Shown piece after piece: positions 8,245 through 17,870 of a stretch of DNA of 64,000 nt. The translations under genes and the position numbers were made by a program. Positions within the stretch are counted from its first letter, which is position 1, and every line of letters begins with the position of its first letter. Below the pieces are notes generated by a model that worked only from the letters and a program-made list of their open reading frames with translations, did no database searches and was not told where the DNA came from. The stretch covers positions 1-64,000 of the forward strand of contig NZ_LMRW01000007.1 in the NCBI RefSeq assembly GCF_001428255.1, written 5' to 3'. The DNA comes from Agromyces sp. Soil535 (GTDB lineage: Bacteria > Actinomycetota > Actinomycetes > Actinomycetales > Microbacteriaceae).

Positions 8245-9513
8245 TCAGCGACCGCTCGCGGCGGCGTCGAGCAGGCGGTCGGCCGTCACGGCGCCCGCGA
8301 GCACGCGCCCGTCGTCGGTGAAGAGCACGGTCACGAGCGAGGTCGAGAGGATGCGTCCGCCGTCGACCGGCTCGGTGAGGGTGTTCAGCATCGCGGATGC
8401 CTCGCCGAGTCCCTCGGCGCCGGCGCCCCCCTGCCCGTAGGCGCCAGCCGGCAGCACGACCACGGCCGACCAGCCCTCGCCGATGACCTCCGGACGAGGT
8501 GACGCGGCGTCGCCCGCCTCCGCCTCGGCCTCCGCCTTCCACTGCTCGAGCTCGGCGACCGTCGGCACGGGAACCTCGTGCTCGGTGACCGCGGTGCCCT
8601 CTGGCGGGGTGAACGCGAACACCGAGGCATCCGGCGCGTCGAACGACACATCGGTGAACGCGACGCTGAACGCGGGCTCCTCGGAGCCGCGTGCGGTGAC
8701 GGATGCCGCGAGCGCCAAGCCCGTGTCGCCGTCGATCGCGACCGACACCTCGCCGACGAGCGTGTCAGCGTCTCGCGGCACGAGCACGAGCTCGTACACC
8801 TCGCGGCCGGCCACCCGGGCGTCGGTGCCCACGCTCACGTCGGTCGTCTCGTCGAGCTTCGCCAGCGCCTCGTCGAGCACATCCTCGGGCGTCGGTAGCG
8901 GGGTGCCGAGCTCGGCCAGCATGCGGGCCCTCGCATCCTCGCCGCGGGCCTCGGCCTCGGCCTTCAGGGCGTCGAGGGCGGCCCGGTCGACGGTGACGTG
9001 CGTGGCCGCCTGCTCGCGGGAGTCGTAGATCCAGGCGCCCGCCTCGGAGAGGTAGACGTCGCGCTCGGCGAGACGGTCGAGCACCTGCAGGCGCGCGTTC
9101 GTGCCGTCGAGGTACACCTTGGCGGTATGGGTGCCGGTCGCGAGCGAGATGAGGTCGTCGAGATCGGTCGCCGACGCGGATGCCTCGCCGTCGCCGGTCG
9201 CACCGTCGTCACCACCGCCGGGGCCGAAGCTGTCGCTCCCGCTTCCACCGGCACCGCCGCCCATCGTGCCCGTCAGTCCCGACAGGTCGGGCAGGCCGAG
9301 CTCGGACGTCTGCTCGATCGTGCCCGAGAGCGCGTCGACCTCGCTCGATGCCGCGAACTCGAGGAGCTCCTCGGGCGTGAGGTCGGGCAGGTCCACGGCG
9401 GCGTTCGCCTGCATCGGCACGAGCACGACGCCGACGCCGATCGCGATCGGCGCGGCGATGGCGGGGATCCAGCGGACCAACCTGTGAGACGCCCCGGTGT
9501 CGCTGCGGCGCAT
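8245..9513 (-). CDS. Exported RseB/LolA-like lipoprotein-carrier-fold protein
   Basis: The 422-residue protein starts with a signal peptide or anchor (RLVRWIPAIAAPIAIGVGVVLVP, cut likely after ANA). A Gly/Asp-rich low-complexity linker (about residues 85-115) is followed by a domain with the half-barrel pattern of LolA/RseB/DUF2092 proteins (TAKVYLDGTNARLQVLDR, AWIYDSREQAATHVTVDR, VYELVLVPRDADTLVGEVSVAIDGDTG). Such proteins bind lipids or sense envelope stress. It is first in an operon with an ABC-2 exporter, so a role in handling the exported molecule is plausible. No sigma factor lies beside it, which argues against a simple RseB role. Confidence 0.7.
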   Translation of the reverse strand: MRRSDTGASHRLVRWIPAIAAPIAIGVGVVLVPMQANAAVDLPDLTPEELLEFAASSEVDALSGTIEQTSELGLPDLSGLTGTMGGGAGGSGSDSFGPGGGDDGATGDGEASASATDLDDLISLATGTHTAKVYLDGTNARLQVLDRLAERDVYLSEAGAWIYDSREQAATHVTVDRAALDALKAEAEARGEDARARMLAELGTPLPTPEDVLDEALAKLDETTDVSVGTDARVAGREVYELVLVPRDADTLVGEVSVAIDGDTGLALAASVTARGSEEPAFSVAFTDVSFDAPDASVFAFTPPEGTAVTEHEVPVPTVAELEQWKAEAEAEAGDAASPRPEVIGEGWSAVVVLPAGAYGQGGAGAEGLGEASAMLNTLTEPVDGGRILSTSLVTVLFTDDGRVLAGAVTADRLLDAAASGR

Positions 9514-9687
9514 GCCCTCAGGCTACGCCTGACCGCGGCATCCGGTGCCTGATCGGCGGTGAACACTCAGGTACGGGATCGCGCACATGGCCGTCGTCTC
9601 ATCGGGCAACCCCGTTGCCTCGGAAAGCGACCCGGGTCTACGGTGAGGGACATCCGGCATGTCTGTACCCAGTTCGGGGGGAATCTC

Positions 9688-11535
9688 ATGGTCAACGTCG
9701 TCCGCCGCCGTTCCGCGCTCCGCAGCGCCGGCCTCACGCTCGCCGCAGCACTGACCGTCGGAGTCGTCGCGGCCGCCACGCCCGCATCCGCGTTTCCGAC
9801 CGCCGTCACCACCGGGCGTCCGACGCCATCTGCCCCGTCGACCTCGATCGGGACCGGCGGTGCGGTGTCGTCGGTCGACGCATCCGCCAGTGCGATCGGC
9901 CTCGAGGTGCTCCGCGACGGCGGCAACGCCGCGGATGCCGCGGTCGCCACGGCGGCCGCGCTCGGCGTGACCGAGCCGTACAGCGCCGGCATCGGCGGCG
10001 GCGGCTACTTCGTCTACTTCGACGCGGCGACCGGCGAGGTGACCACGATCGACGGACGCGAGACCGCACCCGCCGCCATGCAGAGCAACGCGTTCATCGA
10101 CCCCGCGACCGGCCAGCCGTACTCGTTCGCGAGCGCCGTGTCATCTGGGCTGTCGGTCGGCGTGCCCGGCACGCTCGCCACCTGGGAGGCGGCGCTCGAC
10201 CGGTTCGGCACCGAGTCGCTCCGCGACACGCTGGAGCCGGCGATCCTCCTCGCCACCAAGGGCTTCACCGTCGACCAGACGTTCCGGCAGCAGACGCTCG
10301 ACAACAAGGCCCGATTCTCGGCATTCCCCGACACGGCGGACCTGTTCCTCCCCGACGGCGACGCGCCCGAGGTCGGGTCGACCTTCAAGAACCACGACCT
10401 CGCGTCGACGCTCCGGCAGATCGCCCTGGGCGGCACCGACGTGTTCTACGAAGGCGCCATCGCGGATGAGATCGCCGACGTCGTGCAGGACCCGCAAACG
10501 GACCCGGCCTCGACGCTGCCGGCGTTCCCGGGCTTCATGACGACGGACGACCTGGCCGACTACGAGGTCATCGAACAGGCGCCGACCCACGTGCAGTACC
10601 GCGGCCTCGACGTCTACGGCATGGCTCCGTCGTCGTCGGGCGGCACCACCGTCGGCGAGTCGCTGAACATCCTCGAGAACTACGACCTCGCCGCTGCGGA
10701 TGTCGGCCAGAGCCTGCACCTGTACTTCGAGGCCACGGCGCACGCCTTCGCCGACCGCAACGCGTACGTCGGCGACCCGGCATTCGTGGACGTGCCGACC
10801 GAGACCCTGCTCAGCCAGGACTTCGCCGACGCACGCGCCTGCGTGATCGATCCGACGCAGGCGTCGACGAAGCCCGTCCCGCCCGGCGACCTGAACGCGG
10901 CGGGCTGCGCCGCGGCGGCGTCCGAGGAGACCGCCGACCTGGAGAACGTCTCGACGACGCACCTGTCGGTGGTGGACCAGTGGGGCAACGCGGTCGCGTA
11001 CACGCTCACGATCGAGCAGACCGGCGGGTCCGGCATGACGGTGCCGGGCCGCGGGTTCCTGCTCAACAACGAGCTCACCGACTTCAGCTTCGTGCCGAAC
11101 CCCGCCGACCCGAACATCGTCGAGCCCGGCAAGCGGCCGCGGTCGTCGATGTCGCCGACGATCGTGCTCGACGACGGCGACGTGCGATTCGTGGTCGGCT
11201 CGCCCGGCGGGTCGACGATCATCACCACCGTCGTGCAGGTCCTCATGAACCGGATCGACCTCGGCATGACGCTTCCTGAAGCGGTGGCGGCACCACGTGC
11301 CACGCAGCGGAACGGTGCGACCACGCTGGCCGAAGCCGAGTTCATCGCCCTGTACGCGGACGACCTCGCGCCGTTCGGCCAGGCGCTCACGCTCGTGGGT
11401 GCGCCAGGCACCACCGCCGCGCAGATCGGTGCCGCGGCGACGATCGAGGTCGACCCGAGCGGGCTCATGACCGCCGCAGCAGAACCCGTGCGCCGCGGCG
11501 GCGGGACCGGGTTGGTGGTCGAGCCGGAGGAGTGA
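9688..11535 (+). CDS. ggt: Gamma-glutamyltransferase, exported
   Basis: The 615-residue precursor has a Sec signal peptide (cut near ASAFP) and the full GGT fold. The autocleavage site is S|TTHLSVVD, with Thr423 the expected nucleophile of the small subunit. Supporting motifs are GGNAADAAVATAAALGVTEPYSAGIGGGGY near the N-terminus, NNELTDFSF, the SSMSPTIVL region, and the GSPGGSTIITTV segment. The enzyme splits gamma-glutamyl bonds outside the membrane, usually in glutathione-like peptides. ATG 9688 follows a GGGGGGAA ribosome-binding site. Its position between the F420-0 importer and cofE raises the idea that it trims the gamma-glutamyl tail of F420; this is inference. Confidence 0.93.
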   Translation: MVNVVRRRSALRSAGLTLAAALTVGVVAAATPASAFPTAVTTGRPTPSAPSTSIGTGGAVSSVDASASAIGLEVLRDGGNAADAAVATAAALGVTEPYSAGIGGGGYFVYFDAATGEVTTIDGRETAPAAMQSNAFIDPATGQPYSFASAVSSGLSVGVPGTLATWEAALDRFGTESLRDTLEPAILLATKGFTVDQTFRQQTLDNKARFSAFPDTADLFLPDGDAPEVGSTFKNHDLASTLRQIALGGTDVFYEGAIADEIADVVQDPQTDPASTLPAFPGFMTTDDLADYEVIEQAPTHVQYRGLDVYGMAPSSSGGTTVGESLNILENYDLAAADVGQSLHLYFEATAHAFADRNAYVGDPAFVDVPTETLLSQDFADARACVIDPTQASTKPVPPGDLNAAGCAAAASEETADLENVSTTHLSVVDQWGNAVAYTLTIEQTGGSGMTVPGRGFLLNNELTDFSFVPNPADPNIVEPGKRPRSSMSPTIVLDDGDVRFVVGSPGGSTIITTVVQVLMNRIDLGMTLPEAVAAPRATQRNGATTLAEAEFIALYADDLAPFGQALTLVGAPGTTAAQIGAAATIEVDPSGLMTAAAEPVRRGGGTGLVVEPEE

Positions 11536-11538
11536 CGC

Positions 11539-12162
11539 TCAGGAGGGGCGTCGTCGGAGCGCAGGCAGATCCTGGCGCGACCCTTCCCTGCTCAGGAGAA
11601 GCACCACTCCTGCCAGGAGGGTGACGACGTAGACGAAGAACTCCGGCAGGTCACCGAACGCGAGCGTCAGCACCATCAGGAGCACCATGCTGACGGCCAC
11701 GATCCACCCCACCCACGAGGGGTACGGCCCGACGATGAGCCCCACACCGAAGATCGCCAGACCCACTTCGGTCAGGGCGAAGGAGACGGGGATGGTCCAC
11801 GCAGGCAGTTCGCCGTTCGCGAATGCCGCCGTATCCACGGCACGTGCGTACACGTACCAGACCCAGAACCCTGCGCCGACCAGCATGATCACCGTGGCCG
11901 TCCAGAGGAGCACGGCGACGGACCGGTCGCGAGCGTCGAACGCGAGAAGGGCGACCCCGACCAGCGTGACGACCGCCCCCAGGCCGAGCAACACCTGAGA
12001 CGCGGTCCAGGCGCCGGCCGATTCGGTGATGATCTCCAGCTTCTCCTCGGCCGACGTCGCGGTGAAGACGCTGCCCGACATCGGAAGGAAGAATCCGACG
12101 AGGAAGAGCACCGATCCCAGGACGATCGCGGCCCCGCTGATCCGTCTCAACCCGATCTTCAT
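11539..12162 (-). CDS. Six-helix membrane protein of unknown function
   Basis: The 207-residue protein has about six hydrophobic segments, starting with GAAIVLGSVLFLVGFFLP and ending with VVTLLAGVVLLLSREG. A short extracytoplasmic loop follows the first helix (TATSAEEKLEIITESAGAW). The architecture recalls small DUF4386-type proteins, but I see no defining motif. It converges on the ggt gene with only 3 bp between stops. The ATG start has a GAACGGGAGCCGAG leader. Function is not known. Confidence 0.65.
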   Translation of the reverse strand: MKIGLRRISGAAIVLGSVLFLVGFFLPMSGSVFTATSAEEKLEIITESAGAWTASQVLLGLGAVVTLVGVALLAFDARDRSVAVLLWTATVIMLVGAGFWVWYVYARAVDTAAFANGELPAWTIPVSFALTEVGLAIFGVGLIVGPYPSWVGWIVAVSMVLLMVLTLAFGDLPEFFVYVVTLLAGVVLLLSREGSRQDLPALRRRPS

Positions 12163-12206
12163 CTCGGCTCCCGTTCAGGATTCTACGCCTCAGGATTCTG
12201 CGCGGC

Positions 12207-13223
12207 TCAGCGCGCCCGCAACCGCGGCGCGAGGTCGCGCTCGAAGAGGTCCAGGAACCGGCGCTGGTCGTGTCCCGGCGCGTGGAACACCAGGTGGTTG
12301 AAGCCCCAGTCCACGTACTGCCCGATCTGCGCGACGACGTCGTCGGGGTCGGTGCCGACGATCCAGCGCTTCGCGATCTGCTCGATCGGCAGGGCGTCGG
12401 CGGCCCGCTCCATCTCGACCGGGTCGTGGATCGAGCTCTTCTGCTCGGCCGAGAGCGACAGCGGCGACCAGAACCGCGTGTTCTCGAGCGCGGCCTCCTC
12501 GGTCTCCTCGTAGGAGAGCTTGATCTCGATCATGCGGTCGAGGTCGTCGAACGACCGGCCCGCCGCATCCGCCCCCTCCTTCACGGCCGGGATGAGCTGG
12601 TCGACGTACAGTTCGGCACCCTTGCCCGAAGTGCAGATGAAGCCGTCGCCCGCACGCCCGGCGTACTTCGCGACCGTCGGTCCGCCGGCTGCGATGTACA
12701 CGGGAACCCCGCCCTCGAGCCGGTCGTAGATCGACGCGTCGTGCGTCGAGTAGTACTCGCCCTCGAAGCTCACCCGGTCGCCCTTCCAGAGCTCGCGCAT
12801 GAGGCGCACCGACTCGCGCAGGCGTGCGAAACGCTCCTTGAACTCGGGCCAGTCCTGCTCGCCCGCACCGCGGAACCCTGTGGCGATCTCGTTGAGCGCC
12901 TCGCCCGTGCCGAACCCGGCGATGACCCGGCCGGGGTAGAGGCATCCGAGGCTCGCGAACGCCTGCGCGAGCACCGCGGGGTTGTACCGGAACGTCGGCG
13001 TCATCACGCTCGTGCCGATGCGCACGGTCGACGTGCGCTCGCCGACCGCCGCCATCCACGCGAGCGAGAACGGCGCGTGCCCGCCTTCGTGCCGCCACGG
13101 CTGGAAGTGGTCGCTCGTCCAGACCGACTCCATGCCGTGCCCCTCGGCAGCGACGGCGATCTCGACGAGCTCGCGGGGGTCGAACTGCTCGGCGGAGGCC
13201 TTGTATCCGAGTGTGAGCGTCAT
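12207..13223 (-). CDS. fgd: F420-dependent glucose-6-phosphate dehydrogenase
   Basis: The 338-residue protein follows mycobacterial FGD1 closely from end to end: GYKASAEQF at the start, [67 protein letters not shown] and [15 protein letters not shown]. Asp38/His39 and Glu108 match the FGD1 residues that bind F420 and act in catalysis. It oxidises glucose-6-phosphate to 6-phosphogluconolactone and makes reduced F420. A small insertion (AGEQD) follows the GTGEALNE helix. Its ATG overlaps the cofC stop by 4 bp. This is the main F420H2 source in the window. Confidence 0.93.
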   Translation of the reverse strand: MTLTLGYKASAEQFDPRELVEIAVAAEGHGMESVWTSDHFQPWRHEGGHAPFSLAWMAAVGERTSTVRIGTSVMTPTFRYNPAVLAQAFASLGCLYPGRVIAGFGTGEALNEIATGFRGAGEQDWPEFKERFARLRESVRLMRELWKGDRVSFEGEYYSTHDASIYDRLEGGVPVYIAAGGPTVAKYAGRAGDGFICTSGKGAELYVDQLIPAVKEGADAAGRSFDDLDRMIEIKLSYEETEEAALENTRFWSPLSLSAEQKSSIHDPVEMERAADALPIEQIAKRWIVGTDPDDVVAQIGQYVDWGFNHLVFHAPGHDQRRFLDLFERDLAPRLRAR

Positions 13224-13888
13224 GGTGTTCCCTTCCGATCGGCGAGCCGCGCCACGGCCTCGGCGGTGTGGTCGCCGACTCCATGGTGCAGCACGGATTC
13301 GAGCCCGTCGACGGTGTCGACGTCGCGCGTGAGGCCCGGCAGGCCGGATGCCGCGAGCTCGACGAACCCGGCCGCGACGTGCTGCGCCGCGGAGCCTGGC
13401 CCGAACCGCGGCTCGAGGGCGACCCCGGCCACCGCGGTCGCGAGCGTCGAGCCCGTGCCGTCGGCGTCGCGCACGAAGGCGAGCGGATGCCGCGCCGCGG
13501 CGGCGAGGGCCTGGTCGAGTTCCTCGGGGCGCAGCGCGGGCAGGTCGCCGAGCAGCACGGCGACGGGGACGTATCGCGCCGAGCGGGCGTGCGCGATACC
13601 GCGCCGGATCGCCGGCATCAGGCCGCGCTCGACGCCGGGCTCCGTCGACTCGGGGAGGAACTCAGCTCCGCCGGCGAGCGAGGCATCGTCGCCGACGACG
13701 ATCACGCGTGCAACCGAGCGTGCCGTGAGCGCCGCCGCGATCGTGTCGAGCGCGAACGCCCTGGCGAGCACCGCCCGCCCGTCGCCGTCCACCGTCGGCC
13801 CGAGCCGGCTCTTGGCCGCGGGCGCGCCCTTGACCGGGATCACGACGGTCCACGCCGCGCCCGGTGCGGCATACGGGGCGTCGGTCAT
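13220..13888 (-). CDS. cofC: Phosphoenolpyruvate/2-phospholactate guanylyltransferase (F420 synthesis)
   Basis: The 222-residue protein has the CofC/FbiD nucleotidyltransferase pattern: [19 protein letters not shown] at the N-terminus (P-loop-like, nucleotide binding), VIVVGDD, the metal-site strand [16 protein letters not shown], a [10 protein letters not shown] loop and [13 protein letters not shown]. In actinobacteria the enzyme (also called FbiD) joins GTP to phosphoenolpyruvate to give the activated side chain used by CofD/FbiA. ATG 13888 overlaps the upstream LLM gene stop by 4 bp. cofD and fbiC are not in this window, so the rest of the pathway must lie elsewhere or be missing. Confidence 0.88.
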   Translation of the reverse strand: MTDAPYAAPGAAWTVVIPVKGAPAAKSRLGPTVDGDGRAVLARAFALDTIAAALTARSVARVIVVGDDASLAGGAEFLPESTEPGVERGLMPAIRRGIAHARSARYVPVAVLLGDLPALRPEELDQALAAAARHPLAFVRDADGTGSTLATAVAGVALEPRFGPGSAAQHVAAGFVELAASGLPGLTRDVDTVDGLESVLHHGVGDHTAEAVARLADRKGTP

Positions 13889-14883
13889 GCGCGCAGCCCG
13901 GGCAGCACGTCGCGGCCGAACACCTCGAGGAACTCGGCCTGGTTGCGGCCGACGTTGTGCAGGTAGATCCGATCGAACCCGAGGTCGAGGTGGCGCTGGA
14001 TGTCGGCGCGGTGCACGTCGAGGTCGGCGGAGACGACCATGCGTCCCGCGAAGTCCTCGGGCCGCACGGTGCGGGCGAGCTGGTCGAACTCGTAGGGGGA
14101 GCGGATGTCGCTGCGCGGGAACCGCATGCCGCCGTTCGGCCATTCGACGAGGGCGTTGCGCATCGCCTGCTCGTCGGTCGGCGCCCACGACAGGTGCAGC
14201 TGCAGGACCTTGGGCATGCTCGCCGCGTTGCGGCCCGCCTCGCGGGCGCCCTCCGCGAAGCGCTGCAGCAGCGGGGCGAGACGGTCGGTGGGCCCGCCGG
14301 TGGTGATGAACCCGTCGACGTTGCGACCCGCCCGGCGGGCGGTCACGGGTCCGGATGCCGCGACGAGGATGTCGGGGGCGACCGCGGGCATCGTCCAGAG
14401 CCGAGTCGACTCCAGCCGGAAGTGCGGGCCGGCATGGCGCACGTCACGACCGGCGATCGAGCCGGCGAAGAGCTTGCGGATGACGTCGACCGCCTCGAAC
14501 ATGCGGTTGATGCGCTCGGGCGCCTCGGGCCAGTACTGTCCGACGACGTGCTCGTTCAGCGCCTCGCCGGAGCCGATGCCGAGCCAGTGCCGGCCGGGGA
14601 AGAGGGCACCGAGCGTCGCGCTCGCCTGTGCGACGACGGCCGGATGCATCCGGAACGTCGGCGTCGTCACCCCCGGGCCGAGGTCGCCCGTCGTACGTTC
14701 GCCGATGGCGGCGAGCACGCTCCACACGAACGACGACTCGCCCTGCGCGGGCACCCACGGCTGGAAGTGGTCGGTCGCCATGACCCCGCGGAATCCGTGC
14801 GACTCGGCGAGCGCGGCGAGCGTCACCGCCTCGGCGGGCGGGAACCGCTCGAGCATCGCGGCATAGCCGATGTGCGCAGACAC
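13885..14883 (-). CDS. LLM-class F420-dependent oxidoreductase (G6PDH-like family)
   Basis: The 332-residue protein is a luciferase-like TIM-barrel enzyme related to Fgd: MATDHFQPWVPAQGESSF, ERTTGDLGPGVTTPTFRMHPA, GIGSGEALNEHVVG and YLHNVGRNQAEFLEVFG. The Asp-His pair in TDHF and the Glu in SGEALNE match the F420 site, but the phosphate-binding Lys/Arg region of true Fgd is different, so glucose-6-phosphate is unlikely to be the substrate. It resembles the TIGR03557 group, whose members include an F420-dependent hydroxymycolate dehydrogenase. It is the second gene of the cofE-LLM-cofC-fgd operon. Substrate unknown. Confidence 0.85.
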   Translation of the reverse strand: MSAHIGYAAMLERFPPAEAVTLAALAESHGFRGVMATDHFQPWVPAQGESSFVWSVLAAIGERTTGDLGPGVTTPTFRMHPAVVAQASATLGALFPGRHWLGIGSGEALNEHVVGQYWPEAPERINRMFEAVDVIRKLFAGSIAGRDVRHAGPHFRLESTRLWTMPAVAPDILVAASGPVTARRAGRNVDGFITTGGPTDRLAPLLQRFAEGAREAGRNAASMPKVLQLHLSWAPTDEQAMRNALVEWPNGGMRFPRSDIRSPYEFDQLARTVRPEDFAGRMVVSADLDVHRADIQRHLDLGFDRIYLHNVGRNQAEFLEVFGRDVLPGLRA

Positions 14884-14914
14884 CCCTCCATCCTCCCCCG
14901 CCGCGGGGCGGGTG

Positions 14915-15691
14915 TCATACCGAGCCGAGCGGACCCTCGGCCTGGGACTCGTCGAAGCCGTCGCGATAGCCCTCGTTGTACGCCTCGTCGGCGCCCATGC
15001 GGAACAGGTCGCGCTCCGCGGGGCGCTGGATGCTGCGGGCGCCGGGCAGGTCGAGGTCGCCCACGTAGCGGCCGAGCCCGCGCACCACGGCGACCGGCAC
15101 GCCCGACGACTTCCCCTTCACCAGCTCGGCCGCGCCGGCGAGCTGGTCGGCCACGCACGGCATGGTGACCGCGAGCGGCTTGCCCGAGGCATCCTTCGAC
15201 CCGCGCAGGTCGTCGAACACGTGCACGCCCGCGGCGCCGACGGCGATGTCGGTCTGGCCCTCGCGCCACGGCCGGCCGAGGGTGTCCGAGAGGATCACGC
15301 CCACGATGACGCCGGTCAGGGCACGGATGCCGGTGGCGAGGGCCCGCGCTGAGGCATCCGGATCGACCGGCAGCAGCAGCACGGTGCCGTGCGGCGCGTT
15401 GGACGCGTCCACCCCGGCCGCGGCCCCGATGATGCCCTGCCGATTCTCGACGATGCGGGTCACGCCGCCCTCGTATTCGCGGGTCGCGACGACGCGCACG
15501 GTCTCGGCGGTGATCGCGGCCTCGCGGTCGTCGGCCTGCACGATGCGGCCCTCGGACTTCGACACGATCTTCGAGGTCACCACGAGGATGTCGCCGTCGA
15601 CGAGCTCGACCGCGTTGACGATGAGCGCGGCGAGGTCGTCGCCCTGTTCGATCTCGGGAAGGCCCTCGACGCCTTCGATGCTGAATCCCAT
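14915..15691 (-). CDS. cofE: Coenzyme F420-0:L-glutamate ligase
   Basis: The 258-residue enzyme has the CofE fold and motifs: [71 protein letters not shown], and [16 protein letters not shown]. It adds gamma-linked glutamates to F420-0 using GTP. Length fits stand-alone CofE; the nitroreductase-like second domain of mycobacterial FbiB is absent. ATG 15691 is chosen because the conserved sequence starts there; GTG 15697 is an alternative. The LLM gene follows after 31 nt. Together with the F420-0 importer this is the step needed to turn imported F420-0 into working F420. Confidence 0.92.
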   Translation of the reverse strand: MGFSIEGVEGLPEIEQGDDLAALIVNAVELVDGDILVVTSKIVSKSEGRIVQADDREAAITAETVRVVATREYEGGVTRIVENRQGIIGAAAGVDASNAPHGTVLLLPVDPDASARALATGIRALTGVIVGVILSDTLGRPWREGQTDIAVGAAGVHVFDDLRGSKDASGKPLAVTMPCVADQLAGAAELVKGKSSGVPVAVVRGLGRYVGDLDLPGARSIQRPAERDLFRMGADEAYNEGYRDGFDESQAEGPLGSV

Positions 15692-15832
15692 GGCCACCCC
15701 CGCATCCTCGATCCATGCCTCGAGCCTGTGTCGGTCGCGGCTCGATCCTGCCTCGATCCTTGCAGCATCGGATGCCGCGCTGCCAGAATTCGGCCAGCGG
15801 CGCGCCCTGGCGCGTGCACTGGGGAGGCGCAC

Positions 15833-16225
15833 ATGAGCGAGGCAGTCGGGCCAGTGCCCGTCGAGGCATCCGTTCCGCCGAGACGACCGGTGATCCTATG
15901 GGACCTGGTGCTCACGATCGTGCTGCTCGTGGTCATGGTCGGCGTGGCGCTGGTCGCGTCGTTCCTGTCGTTCTTCCTCGCGTTCGCGGGCGACTCGTGC
16001 GGGTCGGGGATCACGTGCGACTACGACCGCATAGCCACCGGCATGCTCATCGCCATGGTCGGACCGCTCGTGGTCGGCTTGCTCGCGCTCATCGCCGCGG
16101 TGGTGGTGCTCGTGCTGAAGCGCATCGCGTTCTGGATCCCGATCGTCGGCATCGTGCTCATCGCGGCCGTGTTCATCGGCGGGGCAGCCCTCACGGCCTC
16201 GGGCGTACCGGGCACGACGTCGTAG
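15833..16225 (+). CDS. Small four-helix membrane protein
   Basis: The 130-residue protein has a short Pro/Arg-rich cytosolic start (PRRPVILWD) and three to four hydrophobic segments. A CGSGITC pair of cysteines lies in the first outside loop and could form a disulfide. It resembles small Microbacteriaceae proteins grouped as DUF6264, though I cannot confirm this by eye. ATG 15833 follows GGGGAGG at 15821-15827. It is divergent from cofE. Function unknown. Confidence 0.65.
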   Translation: MSEAVGPVPVEASVPPRRPVILWDLVLTIVLLVVMVGVALVASFLSFFLAFAGDSCGSGITCDYDRIATGMLIAMVGPLVVGLLALIAAVVVLVLKRIAFWIPIVGIVLIAAVFIGGAALTASGVPGTTS

Positions 16226-16289
16226 AGCCTGGCGCCCGGCGAGCGCAAGGGGCTTGAACCAGCCCATGGCCGGGTGCCTACGATCGAGC

Positions 16290-16925
16290 ATGAACGCCCG
16301 CCACTCCGGACCCTCCCCCGAGGCCGACTCCCGTCCCGGGGCCGACCCCGTCCCCGAGGCCGCTGCAGAGGCCGACCCGCCTGCCCCAGTCGACCCGCCT
16401 GCCGATGGACGCCACGAGACGCCCGACGAGCGCAGCGACCGCAACTGGAACGACATCCTCCAGGAGCTGCGCGTGGCGCTCACCGGCACCCAGCTGATCG
16501 GCGGCTTCCTGCTCGCGGTCGCGTTCCAGCCGCGCTTCCTGGAGCTCGACGGATACCAGCTCACGCTCTACCTCGTCCTCGTCGCCCTTGCCGGCCTCGC
16601 CACGATCGTGGGCCTGGCCCCCGTGACGCTGCATCGAACGCTGTTCCGGCGCCAGGTGAAGGAGCGCGTGGTGCGCACCGGGAACCGGCTGCTCGTCGCA
16701 CAGGTCAGCGTCGTCGCGCTGCTCGTGCTCGGCGTCACGAGCTTCGTGTTCGACTTCGCCCTCTCACGCCTCGCGGGCGTCATCGCATTCATGATCGGCG
16801 CGGTCGTGCTCGTGCTGCTCTGGGTGGTGCTGCCGCGCGTGCGGGCCGGGAAGGACGGCGGGGACGAGGCGAGGCCGGCGGCACCCGACCGCGACGAGCA
16901 GGAGGGTGTCGGCACGCCGCTCTAG
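16290..16925 (+). CDS. DUF6328-type membrane protein
   Basis: The 211-residue protein has an acidic Pro-rich N-terminus (about residues 1-45), then NDILQELRVALTGTQLIGGFLLAVAFQPRF, which is characteristic of DUF6328 proteins, followed by four hydrophobic segments and a charged tail. ATG 16290 is preferred because the longer frame begins inside the previous intergenic region. It is 9 bp ahead of the exonuclease III gene and may share its transcript. Role unknown. Confidence 0.7.
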   Translation: MNARHSGPSPEADSRPGADPVPEAAAEADPPAPVDPPADGRHETPDERSDRNWNDILQELRVALTGTQLIGGFLLAVAFQPRFLELDGYQLTLYLVLVALAGLATIVGLAPVTLHRTLFRRQVKERVVRTGNRLLVAQVSVVALLVLGVTSFVFDFALSRLAGVIAFMIGAVVLVLLWVVLPRVRAGKDGGDEARPAAPDRDEQEGVGTPL

Positions 16926-16934
16926 GCTTGAACC

Positions 16935-17777
16935 ATGCGCATCGCCACCTGGAACGTCAACTCGATCCGCACCCGCGTCGACCGCGTCGTCGACTGGATG
17001 GTGCGCGAAGACGTCGACGTGCTCGCGATGCAGGAGATCAAGTGCACGGCCGAGCAGTTCCCGGCGGCGAAGTTCGAAGACGCGGGCTACGAGCTCGCCA
17101 TCCACGGCTTCAACCAGTGGAACGGCGTGGCGATCGCGAGCCGTTCGCCGATCCAGTCCGTCGAGACCGGCTTCCCGGGCATGCCCGGCTTCCTGAAGGG
17201 GGTGGAGGGGCCCGACCAGCCGCAGGAGGCGCGCGCCATCGGAGCGACGGTCGACGGGGTGCGGCTCTGGAGCCTCTACGTGCCCAATGGGCGCGCGCTG
17301 GGCGACCCGCACCTCGCCTACAAGCTCGACTGGCTCGCCTCGCTCACCGAGTACACGCGCGCCGAGACCACGGAGCGCCCCGAAGTGCCGTTCGCGCTGC
17401 TGGGCGACTTCAACATCGCCCCGTTCGACGAGGACAACGGCGACCCGACGGTCATCATCGGGCAGACCACGCATGTCTCCCCGCCCGAGCGCGAGGCGTT
17501 CTTCACCCTCGAGAACGCGGGCGTCACCGACGTGGTGCGCGCGCGCGTACCTAAGGGCCTGTACACCTACTGGGACTACAAGCAGCTGCGCTTCCCGCGC
17601 AACGAGGGAATGCGCATCGACTTCGTCCTGGGCTCGGCGGCGTTCGCGGCGGCCGTGACGGATGCCTCGATCCACCGCAACGAGCGCAAGGGCACCGCGC
17701 CGTCCGACCACGTGCCCGTGCTCGTCGACGTCGCCCTCTCGCAGGCCGACGACGACCTGCCGATGATCTTCGGCTGA
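16935..17777 (+). CDS. xth: Exodeoxyribonuclease III
   Basis: The 280-residue protein has the full endonuclease/exonuclease/phosphatase signature set of ExoIII: MRIATWNVNSIR, LAMQEIKC (metal-binding Glu), SLYVPNGR, LLGDFNIAP, the DYKQLRFPRNEGMRIDFVL block and the terminal SDHVPVLVDV with the catalytic Asp-His pair. It cuts DNA at abasic sites and removes 3' blocking groups in base excision repair. A GC-rich hairpin at 17805-17841 follows the stop. Confidence 0.95.
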   Translation: MRIATWNVNSIRTRVDRVVDWMVREDVDVLAMQEIKCTAEQFPAAKFEDAGYELAIHGFNQWNGVAIASRSPIQSVETGFPGMPGFLKGVEGPDQPQEARAIGATVDGVRLWSLYVPNGRALGDPHLAYKLDWLASLTEYTRAETTERPEVPFALLGDFNIAPFDEDNGDPTVIIGQTTHVSPPEREAFFTLENAGVTDVVRARVPKGLYTYWDYKQLRFPRNEGMRIDFVLGSAAFAAAVTDASIHRNERKGTAPSDHVPVLVDVALSQADDDLPMIFG

Positions 17778-17804
17778 GGCATCCGCGCGCGCATACCAGA
17801 CGGC

Positions 17805-17841
17805 GCCGCCCGTGCCAACCGGGCATCACGGCGCGGGCGGC
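17805..17841 (+). terminator. GC-rich hairpin after xth
   Basis: Arms GCCGCCCGTGCC and GGCGCGGGCGGC pair over 12 bp with one G-U, around a 13-nt loop. It starts 28 bp after the exonuclease III stop and ends 30 bp before the kinase start. There is no U-run, which is common for terminators in high-G+C actinobacteria. Confidence 0.6.
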
Positions 17842-17870
17842 ACCCAGCCAGGGCGACTACCCTCGATCGG

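Noticed and set aside
14640..14660. Local palindrome GGATGCATCC as a regulatory site
   Set aside because: It lies inside the LLM gene and is a chance meeting of the very frequent GGATGC and GCATCC words.
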